DNA of 62,605 nucleotides from Acetobacter malorum (GTDB lineage: Bacteria; Pseudomonadota; Alphaproteobacteria; Acetobacterales; Acetobacteraceae): contig NZ_JOPG01000029.1 of assembly GCF_002153605.1 (NCBI RefSeq), positions 1 to 62,605 on the forward strand, given 5' to 3'. The stretch's first letter is position 1; each line of letters opens with the position of its first letter. This document shows, piece by piece, positions 15,735 through 25,304 of the stretch. The notes under the pieces were generated by a model. It did not search any database. It was given only the letters and a program-made list of their open reading frames with translations, and was not told where the DNA came from. Position numbers and translations under genes: made by a program.

Positions 15735-17012
15735 ATGACTGGTTCGTCACAGGCGCAGACCGCCGCATCGGGAGAGAACACGCAGGCCAGCATGCTGGAC
15801 CGGCTGGGAGAAGTGGCTGTGCGCACCGGCCTGAATGTGGCGCCGGGGCAGCAGGTGATTATCACTGCACCGCTGGATGCCGTGCCGCTGGTGCGGCGCG
15901 TGACAGAGCATGCCTATAAGGCCGGGGCATCGCTCGTCACCACCTTCTACGCGGATGAAGAAACAACTCTTGCCCGTTACCGCTTTGGGCATGAGGATAC
16001 GTTTGATACCGCAGCCGACTGGATGGCCCGTGGCATGACGGAGGGGTTCCGTGCCGGGGCCGCGCGTCTGGCTATTACCGGGAGCAACCCGGCCCTTCTG
16101 GCAGGGCAAAACCCGGAGCATATTTCCCGCGCCAGCCGGGCTGCCTCGCGTGTGAACCGGCCTGCCATGGAGATCATCACGAATTTTGATGTGAACTGGA
16201 ATATTGTCGCCACGGCGACGCCAGCATGGGCCAAAGTGGTGTTTCCTGATCTGCCGGAAGATCAGGCTGTGGCGCGCCTATGGGAGGCTATTTTTGCAGC
16301 CTCTCGCCTGACGGGGGCTGACCCGGTGGCAGACTGGGCGGAGCATAATGCCACGCTGCATCGTCGCGCTAAGTTTCTGAATGACGCCCGTTACGCCGCG
16401 CTGCATTTTGCCGGACCGGGGACGGACCTGATGGTTGGTCTGGCCGATGGGCATGACTGGGCCGGTGGGTCCGAAAAAGCGGGCAATGGTATTATCTGCA
16501 ACCCGAACATTCCCACGGAAGAAGTCTTTACCACCCCGCACCGTCTGAAGGTGGACGGGTATGTGGCCAGCACCAAGCCGCTTTCTCATCAGGGTACGCT
16601 GATTGATGAGATCCGCGTGCGGTTTGAAGGCGGCAAAATTGTCGAGATGCACGCAGCAAAAGGGGAGGAGGTTCTGGCTCGTGTGCTGGATACGGATGAA
16701 GGCGCGCGCCGGCTGGGCGAAGTGGCCCTAGTGCCGCATTCCTCGCCCATCTCGCAGAGTGGAATCCTGTTCCAGAACACGCTGTTTGATGAAAACGCCG
16801 CGAGCCACATAGCCCTTGGGCAGGCCTATACCAAATGCATGCAGGATACGGCCGGGCAGGATGAAGCCGCTCTGGCTGCACGCGGCGCCAATAGCAGCAT
16901 GATCCATATCGACTGGATGATCGGCTCGGGTGAAATTGATGTCGATGGCATTGATGCCAACGGGACGGCCGTGCCGCTGATGCGCAAAGGCGAATGGGCT
17001 ATTTCAGTCTGA
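15735..17012 (+). CDS. Aminopeptidase, peptidase family M29
   Basis: This 425-residue protein is of typical M29 (AmpS/AmpT/PepS) length. These enzymes release N-terminal residues and use two metal ions. Candidate metal and catalytic positions: Glu residues in 'NIPTEEVFTTPHR', Glu of 'LFDENAASHIALG' with its His, and His/Asp of 'SSMIHIDWMIGS'. Other family blocks: 'GLNVAPGQQVIITAPLDA', 'ADEETTLARY' and 'RHKFLN'-like 'RRAKFLNDARYAALHF'. ATG 15735 lies 8 bases after AAGGGAAGG; an earlier in-frame ATG at 15705 adds ten unlike residues. It is a cytosolic peptide-turnover enzyme, probably cotranscribed with nothing else. Confidence 0.9.
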   Translation: MTGSSQAQTAASGENTQASMLDRLGEVAVRTGLNVAPGQQVIITAPLDAVPLVRRVTEHAYKAGASLVTTFYADEETTLARYRFGHEDTFDTAADWMARGMTEGFRAGAARLAITGSNPALLAGQNPEHISRASRAASRVNRPAMEIITNFDVNWNIVATATPAWAKVVFPDLPEDQAVARLWEAIFAASRLTGADPVADWAEHNATLHRRAKFLNDARYAALHFAGPGTDLMVGLADGHDWAGGSEKAGNGIICNPNIPTEEVFTTPHRLKVDGYVASTKPLSHQGTLIDEIRVRFEGGKIVEMHAAKGEEVLARVLDTDEGARRLGEVALVPHSSPISQSGILFQNTLFDENAASHIALGQAYTKCMQDTAGQDEAALAARGANSSMIHIDWMIGSGEIDVDGIDANGTAVPLMRKGEWAISV

Positions 17013-17059
17013 TACGGGTTATGAAAAAAAGTTCTGTTGTGAAGAAGGATTGTGTTTTT

Positions 17060-17614
17060 ATGAATGGAATAAAGAAGGTCGCTCTGGCTGCGGCTCTGGC
17101 CACTGGCAGTGTGCTGGCTCAGCCTGCTCTGGCACAGACCGCAGCACCGGCTCAGGCCCCTGCTCAGACGCAGGGCGCACCGGCTACCCGCCCCAACCTG
17201 ACCCCGGAGCAGATTACCACTTTGCAGCGGGATATGACCACGGCGCTGCATTACAAACTGGCGTCCAATGTGGTGCCCCGACTGACCTCTACGCTTAAAT
17301 CCATTCAGGCAGCTAAGATTCAGCCGCCGGGACGTTTCGGTATGTCTCTGGAAGAGCAGATTAATATGGTCGGAAAAGTGCCGGGTCTGGAACCGATTTT
17401 GAAAACAAACGGTTTTACGCCGCGTGAGTTTGTTATGAGCCTGACCTGTGTCGGTCTGACTGGCAGCCTGATGAATGTGCCGCCGGGGCAGGCGACCGGC
17501 AGTATCCCGACACCGGACGCGGCGAATGTCGCAATTCTGAAGAGCAATCCGCAAGAATTGCAGGAGCTGATTACTGTTTTGCGGGCTGAGCATCAGCCTG
17601 CGCCTGCACAGTAA
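17060..17614 (+). CDS. Secreted hypothetical protein
   Basis: This 184-residue protein has a clear signal peptide ('MNGIKKVALAAALATGSVLA', cleavage after 'ALAQ'), an Ala/Gln/Pro-rich linker (about residues 27-46), then a helical region ('LTPEQITTLQRDMTTALHY', 'VVPRLTSTLKSIQAAKI', 'SLEEQINMVGKVPGLEPIL'). The start at 17060 is preferred for its GAAGGA ribosome site and signal peptide; ATG 17021 in frame adds a charged extension. I do not recognise a family. It lies 47 bases after the aminopeptidase gene and ends before a strong terminator, so it may share that transcript. Confidence 0.7.
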   Translation: MNGIKKVALAAALATGSVLAQPALAQTAAPAQAPAQTQGAPATRPNLTPEQITTLQRDMTTALHYKLASNVVPRLTSTLKSIQAAKIQPPGRFGMSLEEQINMVGKVPGLEPILKTNGFTPREFVMSLTCVGLTGSLMNVPPGQATGSIPTPDAANVAILKSNPQELQELITVLRAEHQPAPAQ

Positions 17615-17621
17615 GCATCAG

Positions 17622-17656
17622 ACGGGCAGCATGTTCAATATGCTGCCCGTTTTTTA
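17622..17656 (+). terminator. Rho-independent terminator after the secreted protein gene
   Basis: ACGGGCAGCAT and ATGCTGCCCGT form an 11-bp stem with a 7-base loop, followed by TTTTTT. It lies between two convergent genes (the secreted protein and squalene-hopene cyclase). Confidence 0.92.
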
Positions 17657-17662
17657 TGAAGT

Positions 17663-19744
17663 TTACGCGACGGCTTCTGCCAGATTTTTTTTGGCAGCAG
17701 TGATCGCGCTCTCTGTTGCGGCATTCGGCGTGATCAGACGACTTGCCCGGCTCAGCGCCATGATGGGGAAAAACTGCCGATAGAGATCATACCGCAGCAT
17801 GAATGCCCTCGAGAGTTCCGCGCCTTGTTGCAGACGTTTTGAGATTGCCGGATCATCCAGCTTAATGGTCTGGCCAACGCCGTAGCCGGGGAAGCCGGTG
17901 CCGGTATATTCTTCTTCAGTCCAGCTGCCATCGGGTTCCTGAAGATCAATCAGATAGCGGCAGCCTTTTTCAATAGCGGGATAATCCTGTGGGCGACCCG
18001 CGGCAATCAGCCCCATCAGCGCCCATGCGGTCTGAGAGGGCGTGGTTTTGCCACGGCCTATGGAAGAAACTTCCATATAGGATGCACAACTTTCACCCCA
18101 CCCGCCATTCTCCTGCTGGTAGGCCACCAGCCAGTCACAGGCTTTGGTAATGTAGGGCTGCGTCATGTCCTCCCCAATGGCGGCCAGAGCTGGGAGAACG
18201 GCCCCGGTGCCATAGACGTAATTCACACCCCAGCGACCAAACCACGGCCCCTGCGGGTCCTGTTCGGCACGGACATAAGCCAGCGCGCGCTGAATGCACG
18301 GCAGATCACGCGGGAGGCCCAGAATGCCAAAGGCTTCCAGAATATGCGCCGTCACATCCACAGATGGCGGGTCCAGCGCTTCCCCAAAGTCACAGAACGG
18401 GATTTTTGAAAGGAGAGTCTTGTTGTTGTCCTTATCAAAAGCCCCCCAGCCGCCGCAGGAGCTCTGCATGCCGACCAGCCACCGCACGGCCCGCGCAATC
18501 GCTTCCTCAACACCGCGCTCTTTCCATTCCGGCTTGTGGCGGCAGGAAGAGAGGGCGATCAGGGCGACGGCGGTATCATCCGTATCCGGATAGAAGTCAT
18601 TGGCATATTCAAAGGCCCAGCCACCGGGTTCCACATCCGGCAGTTTGATGGACCAGTCCCCCTTCACGCGCACCTGCCGGTCCAGCAGCCAGCCCAGAGC
18701 CTTGTCCATCTGCGGAGTAAAGCGCTCTTCGGCCCCGGCATCATGCAGGGCCATAATGGCCAGCATGGTATCCCAGACAGGGCTGTTTGTGGCCTGAATC
18801 CAGGAGGCGTCGCCTTTATCATGGCGCCAGCCGGGGTCATTCAGGGCATCAAGCGCCTTGGCCATGACGGGGTGGTGAAACTGGAACCCTTCTCCATGCA
18901 GCGCCATCAGGCCATAGACCCACGGCGGCTGAATACCGCCCCAGCCTCCGTCCGCATCCTGATGGCGGATAATCCATTCCAGCATGTGGCGGATGGCGGC
19001 TTCACGCATTGTGTTGCGTTTGAGAAATTTGGACTGGAGCCAGTGCAGGCCTTTATCCGTCGTGCGGAAAAAGTTTGACCAGAGATCCACCCCTTCCTTT
19101 TTGGGCAGCGTATAGTCAAAGTTCGCACGCCCTTCAGGGAAAAGAGCATTCAGGCGGTCCTGCGGGCGCAGAGGGCGGCTGGGGCGGCGGGCAGACAACA
19201 CAGCCAGAGGCACCAGCGTGGCCCGCGCCCACTGCGCAAAATTATAGATGGAAAAAACAAACTTGTTGGGGAACCAGATAACTTCCGGCGGAAGGTTGGG
19301 GGTTTTCTCCCATGGCCATTCCCCGATCAGCGCAAGCCAGTAGCGTGTGAAAACACGGATGTTTTTCAGGCCGCCTTTCTGCGCAATCCACGTGCTGGCC
19401 TTGTGCAGAGCAGGATGATCTTCCGGATAGCCAAGGGAGCGTAACGCTGCATAAGCCTCAACCGTGGCATTGATGTCCCCATTGCCTGCGCCCAGATAAA
19501 TCCCCCAGGAGCCGTCATCCCGCTGGGTTTGCAGCAGGGCATTACCCAGACGCGGGCGCAACGGATGGTCGTCCAGACCAAGAAACCACAGTGCCAGGCA
19601 CCACTCGGCCTCCATGGAGGCATTGGACCCGACAGGCCCAACCCAGTGGCCATCGGGCTTTTGCTGGCTGATCAACCACTCACAGGCGGAAGACACAGTA
19701 TGGGTCAGGCTGTTTCCCATACTTTTGAATAGTGGCATATTCAT
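17663..19744 (-). CDS. shc: Squalene-hopene cyclase
   Basis: This 693-residue cyclase turns squalene into hopene/hopanol, the committed step of hopanoid synthesis, as a monotopic membrane enzyme. The catalytic DxDD motif is present as DTDD at residues 387-390 ('FYPDTDDTAVALI'). Several QW repeats of the prenyltransferase-type alpha-barrels are visible: 'QQKPDGHWVG', 'QTQRDDGSWG', 'HQDADGGWGG', 'MQSSCGGWGAF', 'QQENGGWGESC' and 'LQEPDGSWTEEEYTGTGFPG'. Length and order match family members. It is preceded by a TetR gene (43 bases upstream, same strand). The other hopanoid genes of the window are about 39 kb away. Confidence 0.97.
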   Translation of the reverse strand: MNMPLFKSMGNSLTHTVSSACEWLISQQKPDGHWVGPVGSNASMEAEWCLALWFLGLDDHPLRPRLGNALLQTQRDDGSWGIYLGAGNGDINATVEAYAALRSLGYPEDHPALHKASTWIAQKGGLKNIRVFTRYWLALIGEWPWEKTPNLPPEVIWFPNKFVFSIYNFAQWARATLVPLAVLSARRPSRPLRPQDRLNALFPEGRANFDYTLPKKEGVDLWSNFFRTTDKGLHWLQSKFLKRNTMREAAIRHMLEWIIRHQDADGGWGGIQPPWVYGLMALHGEGFQFHHPVMAKALDALNDPGWRHDKGDASWIQATNSPVWDTMLAIMALHDAGAEERFTPQMDKALGWLLDRQVRVKGDWSIKLPDVEPGGWAFEYANDFYPDTDDTAVALIALSSCRHKPEWKERGVEEAIARAVRWLVGMQSSCGGWGAFDKDNNKTLLSKIPFCDFGEALDPPSVDVTAHILEAFGILGLPRDLPCIQRALAYVRAEQDPQGPWFGRWGVNYVYGTGAVLPALAAIGEDMTQPYITKACDWLVAYQQENGGWGESCASYMEVSSIGRGKTTPSQTAWALMGLIAAGRPQDYPAIEKGCRYLIDLQEPDGSWTEEEYTGTGFPGYGVGQTIKLDDPAISKRLQQGAELSRAFMLRYDLYRQFFPIMALSRASRLITPNAATESAITAAKKNLAEAVA

Positions 19745-19787
19745 TCTATAAACACCTACAAAAAATAGAAGATCTTGTCTGGACGAT

Positions 19788-20354
19788 TTAGGTTTTTGAT
19801 GGTCTGGCGGCCTCTGCCGGTACCGTCAGTTTTTGAATATCCGCAAAGGCCGCATGCCACTCGGCGTCTGGCATGGTGATAAAGCCAAAGCTGCGGAGAA
19901 AAAAAGCACCTTCTGCGGCAAAAATCATGGTGCGTATCTGCCGTGCTTCATCAGAATGACAGACGTCATTCGTCAGCCAGCTGGCATACCAGTCTCGTAT
20001 TTTCTTGAGATGATCGGGAGATTGCAGAAGAGTTATGAGCGTGCCCGCAATCCGGGTGCGGGTTGCATCATCAAGCTGGCCACAGGCCTGAACATACGCA
20101 CGGGCCTTATCAGCAGGGCTGGCGTCTGGCGGTGTGTGCTTCTGCACTTCTGAATCGAATGCTGTAATCCAGCGGTCAATCAGGGCCGTAATCAGGTCGT
20201 CCTTACTGCCAAAGCAGTATTGCAACCCGCCCTTGGTAATCCCGGCTTCCCGCGCGACCGCGTCGAGTGTGAGGGCAATTGCGCCGTCTCTCTGGACAAG
20301 CTGCTCTGCACACTCCATGACCCGTTCCCGGTTGATGGTTCTGGGGCGTGCCAT
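19788..20354 (-). CDS. TetR-family transcriptional regulator
   Basis: This 188-residue regulator has a TetR helix-turn-helix at about residues 9-55 ('ERVMECAEQLVQRDGAIALT', 'AVAREAGITKGGLQYCFGSK', 'DDLITALIDRWI'). The C-terminal ligand-binding domain is alpha-helical and includes 'TLITLLQSPDHLKKIRDWYA'. ATG 20354 follows GAGAAGG; the in-frame ATG 20384 adds ten residues. It lies directly upstream of shc on the same strand and may control it or the EipB-aspS unit upstream. The ligand is unknown. Confidence 0.9.
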   Translation of the reverse strand: MARPRTINRERVMECAEQLVQRDGAIALTLDAVAREAGITKGGLQYCFGSKDDLITALIDRWITAFDSEVQKHTPPDASPADKARAYVQACGQLDDATRTRIAGTLITLLQSPDHLKKIRDWYASWLTNDVCHSDEARQIRTMIFAAEGAFFLRSFGFITMPDAEWHAAFADIQKLTVPAEAARPSKT

Positions 20355-20496
20355 AACCTTCTCTTGCTCGCTGTTTCCGTCCAATCGGAATTAAACGAGA
20401 TATTTTCCCCTTACAAGCCTGTTTTGGGCATACAGCCATGCCTGTTGCGTGGCCCTGTGGTGCGGTTCTCCCGCGTCTTACGAGGGGTTTGCGGCG

Positions 20497-21411
20497 TCAG
20501 CAGTGGGCTGCACGCGGCGGAAGGGTGAGGCTGTGCAGGGTGCCGCGAATGCGGAAATCGCCAAAATCCATATCCAGCATGTCAGAAACGCCATTTGCAA
20601 AATAGCGCATGCCAATCTCATAGTCTGGCAAGATGCTGTCCGGCGTGCGGCTGAAAAATGCTACATGCACGCGCCCGGCTGGTTGATTGGCCAGAGCGGG
20701 AGAGGTGACCGGGTCTTTCGGCGGCCCCCAGCCCAGAAGCGTGATGTACGTCTCCTGCGCCCCATCGGGGCCGGTGCCGTCAAACAGCAAAGGGGCGATA
20801 TTGGGTGTGTGCTGCTGCGCTGCGGCAAGAATGGCGGCGGTGTGCGCCATGGGGAACAGCGTGCCATCCGGCAGCTTCAGCGTTTTTTTGATCGGCTTGT
20901 CATATTGCACAACACCATGCCCCTGTGCATCCACAGTGGCTTCTCCGCTGACAACCTGCAGCACGGCATCATTGGATTTCTGGACGGTGCGAAACACCAG
21001 ATGCCGCCCATCCTTGCTTTCCAGCGTGGTGTAGTCGGACACCATGTTGACGGCGCCCCCATTCCGGGTCGCGCTTTGAATATCCAGATGCTGCTGAGTG
21101 GACCATGCCGAGCACGTATCACGCACCACGTAGGTCATGTTGCCGGTGGCCGAGAGGGTGTTGCCACTCGATTCTGCCAGGCTGAGGTCATAAAGCGCCC
21201 GTTGGCCAACCAGTGCGCTGGTGGCGGGTGTCGCGGCTGATGTGGGTGTGGGGGAGGTATGGGGGGCTGCTGCAAGGCAGGCAGAGGGCAGGGCGCTCAA
21301 AAGAAACGCCGAGGCCAGATAACCCCGGAAGGGGCGAACCCCGTCTGGTCGGGGTGCCGGGCGACTATGGCAGAGAGCCCGACGGGCATGGCGGCGGAGA
21401 AATGCAGTCAT
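20497..21411 (-). CDS. EipB-family (DUF1849) periplasmic envelope-integrity protein
   Basis: This 304-residue exported protein has an N-terminal basic segment and a signal sequence around 'GYLASAFLLSALPSACLA'. It then matches the EipB beta-spiral domain: 'ALYDLSLAESSG', 'SATGNMTYVVRDTCSAW', 'TTLESKDGRHLVFRTV', 'YDKPIKKTLKLPDGTLFPMAHT' and 'ILPDYEIGMRYFANGVSDMLDMDFGDF'. EipB of Brucella carries one conserved disulfide; here a Cys in 'DTCSA' and the very last residue (Cys) could pair. It maintains the cell envelope in the periplasm. It lies between aspS and the TetR gene on the minus strand. Confidence 0.82.
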   Translation of the reverse strand: MTAFLRRHARRALCHSRPAPRPDGVRPFRGYLASAFLLSALPSACLAAAPHTSPTPTSAATPATSALVGQRALYDLSLAESSGNTLSATGNMTYVVRDTCSAWSTQQHLDIQSATRNGGAVNMVSDYTTLESKDGRHLVFRTVQKSNDAVLQVVSGEATVDAQGHGVVQYDKPIKKTLKLPDGTLFPMAHTAAILAAAQQHTPNIAPLLFDGTGPDGAQETYITLLGWGPPKDPVTSPALANQPAGRVHVAFFSRTPDSILPDYEIGMRYFANGVSDMLDMDFGDFRIRGTLHSLTLPPRAAHC

Positions 21412-21475
21412 GCCTGTGAGAAAAGAGCATCCGGGGCGGGAGCGCAACCACCCCGAATGCGGCATCTGACGTGCG

Positions 21476-23272
21476 TTAGTCTTTTTTAACGGTCGGTTTC
21501 GGCTTGGGCAGGTCCAGAGCCAGAGAAAGCTCTTTCAGCCGTTCCGGCGGCACGGTAGCCGGTGCGCCCATCATCAGGTCTTCACCCTGCTGGTTCAGCG
21601 GGAACAGAATGACTTCACGAATGTTCGGTTCATCTGCCAGCAGCATGACAATACGGTCCACGCCCGGAGCAGAGCCACCATGCGGCGGTGCACCGTAACG
21701 GAAGGCGTTCAGCATACCACCAAACCGGGCTTCCACTTCGCTTTCCGGATAACCAGCAATCTCGAAGGCACGGATCATGACTTCCGGCAGATGGTTACGG
21801 ATTGCGCCGGAGGATAGCTCAATGCCGTTACACACAATGTCATACTGGTAGGCGTTGATTTCCAGCGGGTCCTTGGTGTTCAGCGCCTCCAGACCACCCT
21901 GCGGCATGGAGAACGGGTTGTGCGAGAAGTCGATGCGTCCCGTTTCCTCGTTCATTTCATACATCGGGAAGTCGGTAATCCAGCAGAAGCGGAAAGCGTT
22001 CTTTTCAATCAGGTCCAGTTCTTCCGCAATGCGGGTGCGGACCAGACCGGAGAACTTGGCCACTTCATCGCCTTTACCAGCGGCAAAGAACACGGCATCG
22101 CCAGCGTTCAGGCCCAGCTTGGTGCGGATGGCTTCAACACGGTCAGCTTCCAGATTTTTGGCAATCGGGCCTTTGCCGCCTTCGGCCTCAAAAATGATGT
22201 AGCCCAGACCGCCAGCCCCGGACTCACGGGCCCAGTTGTTCAGCTTGTCAAAGAACGCGCGCGGCTTGTCACCAGCGCCCGGTGCCGGGATGGCGCGAAT
22301 TTCGCCACCACCCGCAGCAATGCGGGCAAACAGGCCAAAACCGGAACCAGCAAACTCTTCCGTTACGTCAGAAATCAGCAGCGGGTTCCGCAGGTCCGGC
22401 TTGTCAGAGCCATAGACTTTCATGGCGCGGGCGTAGGGAATCCGCTCAAACGGGGCCTGACTGACGGTGCGGCCATTGCCGAACTCGGTGAACAGGCCGG
22501 ACATGACGTCTTCCAGCGTTGCGAACACTTCATCTTGCGTGGCGAAGGCCATCTCGAAATCGAGCTGGTAGAATTCACCCGGAGAGCGGTCCGCGCGGGA
22601 GGCTTCATCGCGGAAGCAGGGCGCAATCTGGAAATAGCGGTCAAACCCGGCAACCATGGCCAGCTGTTTGAACTGCTGCGGAGCCTGCGGCAGGGCATAG
22701 AACTTGCCGGGGTGCATGCGGGCCGGAACGAGGAAGTCACGTGCGCCTTCAGGGGAGGAGGCGGTCAGGATGGGCGTCTGAAGTTCAATGAAGTTCAGAT
22801 CCGTCATCCGCTTGCGCATGCTCTGGATCACGCGGGCGCGCAGCAGCATGTTGCTGTGCACGCTCTCACGGCGCAGGTCGATGTAGCGGTAGCGCAGGCG
22901 GAGGTCTTCTGGATAGTTCTCGTGGCCAGCGACCTGCAGGGGCAGGACGGCGGCGGCGGACTGCACCACAAACTCACGGGCGCGCACTTCAATGTCGCCG
23001 GTGGCCAGATCCGGGTTGCGGGTGGCTTCCTCACGGCGGACCACCTCACCCGTGACCGTAATCACGCTTTCAACGCGGGTGTTTTCAGCCAGCTCCATGG
23101 CCGGGTCACCCGCCGGGATCACAATCTGGGTGATGCCGGTTTCGTCGCGCAGGTCGATAAACAGCAGGCCGCCGTGGTCCCGTTTGCTATGGACCCAGCC
23201 GGACAGGCGCGCTGTGGTGCCGGCATCCTGTGCGCGAAGAGCCGAACAGCTATGGGTACGGTAAGGGTGCAT
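21476..23272 (-). CDS. aspS: Aspartyl-tRNA synthetase
   Basis: This 598-residue enzyme is of the bacterial type, with its N-terminal OB-fold anticodon domain ('[20 protein letters not shown]'). The class II core carries motif 2 ('[24 protein letters not shown]'-like region), a bacterial GAD insert and motif 3 ('[19 protein letters not shown]'). It charges tRNA-Asp; in most alphaproteobacteria it is non-discriminating and also charges tRNA-Asn. ATG 23272 (MHPYRTHSC) has a GGACGAGAGA ribosome site; upstream in-frame sequence is not conserved. It appears cotranscribed with the threonine aldolase gene 71 bases upstream. Confidence 0.97.
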   Translation of the reverse strand: MHPYRTHSCSALRAQDAGTTARLSGWVHSKRDHGGLLFIDLRDETGITQIVIPAGDPAMELAENTRVESVITVTGEVVRREEATRNPDLATGDIEVRAREFVVQSAAAVLPLQVAGHENYPEDLRLRYRYIDLRRESVHSNMLLRARVIQSMRKRMTDLNFIELQTPILTASSPEGARDFLVPARMHPGKFYALPQAPQQFKQLAMVAGFDRYFQIAPCFRDEASRADRSPGEFYQLDFEMAFATQDEVFATLEDVMSGLFTEFGNGRTVSQAPFERIPYARAMKVYGSDKPDLRNPLLISDVTEEFAGSGFGLFARIAAGGGEIRAIPAPGAGDKPRAFFDKLNNWARESGAGGLGYIIFEAEGGKGPIAKNLEADRVEAIRTKLGLNAGDAVFFAAGKGDEVAKFSGLVRTRIAEELDLIEKNAFRFCWITDFPMYEMNEETGRIDFSHNPFSMPQGGLEALNTKDPLEINAYQYDIVCNGIELSSGAIRNHLPEVMIRAFEIAGYPESEVEARFGGMLNAFRYGAPPHGGSAPGVDRIVMLLADEPNIREVILFPLNQQGEDLMMGAPATVPPERLKELSLALDLPKPKPTVKKD

Positions 23273-23343
23273 TCTCTCGTCCTGAAATTGAGGGCCTGTG
23301 TTTCTATAACTGCGCGGGAGGAAGCCGGGGAGCCGCGCAGATG

Positions 23344-24408
23344 TCAAGGGAAAGACGTGGGATGCCGCGTCATGCAGGCGCGGATATCGGCTGCAAGCGC
23401 CTCAATGGCAGCACTTTGCGCATCCCACGCAAACAGGAACCGGGCCGCTGCGCCAAAAAAGGTATGGAATCGCCAGCCTCTGGCACGCAGGCTGTTCATG
23501 GCCTGCTCGGGCATGAGTAAAAACACGGCATTGGACTGGGCGGGCCATGCCAGTCGTACGCCGGGAATAGCCTCCACAGCCTGAGCAAACTGGCGGGCGC
23601 TGGCATTGGCATGGTCTGCATTACGCAGCCATGCGCCGCTTTTGATCAGGCTGAGCCAGGGGGCGGTGATAAAGCGCATTTTGGAAGCCAGTTGTCCGGC
23701 CTGCTTGGCGCGTTCGGCAAAGCCGCGGGCCAGAGAGCGGTCAAAAAATACCACGGCATCGCCCACGGCCAGACCGTTTTTGGTGCCGCCAAAGCTCAGC
23801 ACATCTACGCCAGCTTCCCACGTCATGGCAGCCGGCGTGCAACCCAGTGCGGCGATGGCGTTGGCGAACCGGGAGCCGTCCATATGGAGTTTCAGTCCGC
23901 ATTCCTTGCAGACTTCGGCCAGCGCACGGATCTCTTCCAGCGTATAAAGCAGGCCGTTCTCTGTCGGTTGCGTGATGCTGACCACGGCGGGTTCCGAGGC
24001 ATGCGGGCTGCTGGCCTTGCGGCGGCACAGGCGGATGGCTTCCGGCGTCAGCTTGCCATCCGGGCAGGGCGGGGTGAGCAGCTTGCTGCCGCCGGAAAAG
24101 AATTCAGGCGCACCGCGTTCGGATGTTTCGATATGGGCAATGTCAGAGGCAATAACGCTGCAATAGGGCGGGCAGAGTGTTGCCAGAGCCAGTGCGTTAG
24201 CGGCCGTGCCCGTCAGGACAAAAAAGACAGAGGCCTGTGTGCCAAACAGGGTGCAGATGGCGTCTACCGCCAGACGGGTCCACGCATCATCCCCGTAGGC
24301 CGGGGCAGAGCCAGTGGCGGAAGCGCGGGTAATCGCCTCCAGTGCTTCCGGGCAGATGCCCGCATAGTTGTCACTGGCAAATTGCTGCGGCTTGTCTGAC
24401 ATCGGCAT
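23344..24408 (-). CDS. ltaE: Low-specificity L-threonine aldolase (PLP enzyme)
   Basis: This 354-residue fold-type I PLP enzyme splits threonine/allo-threonine to glycine and acetaldehyde. Family blocks: '[17 protein letters not shown]' at the start, '[18 protein letters not shown]', '[14 protein letters not shown]', '[19 protein letters not shown]', '[17 protein letters not shown]', '[16 protein letters not shown]' (Asp to the pyridine ring) and '[19 protein letters not shown]' with the Schiff-base lysine. The beta-eliminating lyase family contains related activities, so strict substrate specificity is inferred. It is first in the minus-strand run that continues into aspS; a divergent promoter region (24409-24598) separates it from rplY. 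Confidence 0.9.
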   Translation of the reverse strand: MPMSDKPQQFASDNYAGICPEALEAITRASATGSAPAYGDDAWTRLAVDAICTLFGTQASVFFVLTGTAANALALATLCPPYCSVIASDIAHIETSERGAPEFFSGGSKLLTPPCPDGKLTPEAIRLCRRKASSPHASEPAVVSITQPTENGLLYTLEEIRALAEVCKECGLKLHMDGSRFANAIAALGCTPAAMTWEAGVDVLSFGGTKNGLAVGDAVVFFDRSLARGFAERAKQAGQLASKMRFITAPWLSLIKSGAWLRNADHANASARQFAQAVEAIPGVRLAWPAQSNAVFLLMPEQAMNSLRARGWRFHTFFGAAARFLFAWDAQSAAIEALAADIRACMTRHPTSFP

Positions 24409-24598
24409 GGTCCGGGTTGGCGGGCGCGGGGAGGGGCTTCTATACCGCTTTCAGCCGGGGCCGTCATAGCCTTATTGCCGGGTTTTCTGCCCCGGAATGG
24501 TCGGAAGCATTGCTTTTGTCCCCCCATTCCGGTATGGCGACCGCACCGTGCAGGCACCCCTGGAGGCTTGCACGTTCTGGTTTTTAGGAGAATTCAAC

Positions 24599-25219
24599 GT
24601 GTCCAAGATTACATCTATCGAAGCTTCGGCGCGCGCGAAAGCAGGTAAGGGGGCAGCGCGTGCAACGAGACGTGCCGGTCTGGTTCCTGCTGTGATTTAC
24701 GGCGGCAAGAAAGAGCCGACTCTGATCGCTCTTGACCCCCGCATTGTTATCAAAGGGATTCAGGCTTCTGGCTGGCGCTCACGCGTTTACGAAATCAAGG
24801 TTGCCGGTGGTGGTACCGAACGCGCCCTGATTCGTGACATTCAGCTGCACCCGGTGAAAGACACCCCGGAGCATGTTGACTTCATGCGTCTGGCTGCTGG
24901 TCAGAAAGTGACTGTTGAAGTCTCCGTCCACTTCACGGGTGAAGAAAAAGCTCCGGGCATCAAGCGCGGCGGCGTTCTGAACATCGTGCGTCACACGGTT
25001 GAAGTTGAAGCGGATGCAGAACACATCCCTGAATTCTTCACGGTTGACCTGTCCGCTCTGGACATCAACGACAACGTGCGTTGGGAAGACCTGAAGGGCA
25101 CGGAAAACGTGACCCCGCTGGTGCACATCCCGAACTTCGTGATCGCTACGATCGCCGCACCGAGCGTTGATGCAGCTGACGAAGCTGAAGAAGGCGAAGC
25201 AGAAGCTCCTTCTGCCTGA
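24599..25219 (+). CDS. rplY: 50S ribosomal protein L25 (TL5/CTC type)
   Basis: This 206-residue L25 of the long, two-domain CTC/TL5 form binds 5S rRNA. The N-terminal RNA-binding domain has '[27 protein letters not shown]' character, and the C-terminal beta domain includes 'VDFMRL', '[20 protein letters not shown]' and '[23 protein letters not shown]'. The tail is acidic ('[14 protein letters not shown]'). The start is GTG 24599 after AGGAGAATTCAAC; the in-frame ATG at 24497 would add 34 residues foreign to the family. It heads the plus-strand housekeeping run with pth and ychF. Confidence 0.96.
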   Translation: MSKITSIEASARAKAGKGAARATRRAGLVPAVIYGGKKEPTLIALDPRIVIKGIQASGWRSRVYEIKVAGGGTERALIRDIQLHPVKDTPEHVDFMRLAAGQKVTVEVSVHFTGEEKAPGIKRGGVLNIVRHTVEVEADAEHIPEFFTVDLSALDINDNVRWEDLKGTENVTPLVHIPNFVIATIAAPSVDAADEAEEGEAEAPSA

Positions 25220-25252
25220 ACGCCAGACAGGACGTTCTGAAAATTAGAGGAT

Positions 25253-25279
25253 GGGGGCATGTGCGCAGCACGTGCCCCC
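25253..25279 (+). promoter_or_regulatory. 12-bp-stem hairpin in the leader of pth
   Basis: GGGGGCATGTGC (25253-25264) pairs with GCACGTGCCCCC (25268-25279), with one G-T wobble and a 3-base loop. No T run follows, so termination is doubtful. It ends 25 bases before the pth start and could act as a partial attenuator, RNA-processing site or stability element between rplY and pth. Confidence 0.55.
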
Positions 25280-25304
25280 AACTCACCAAGATGCAGGACC
25301 AGTG

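Noticed and set aside
21920..23584. Long open frame of about 550 codons antisense to aspS
   Set aside because: It lies opposite a certain essential gene, has no recognisable domain, and long antisense frames are common in GC-rich codon-biased genes.
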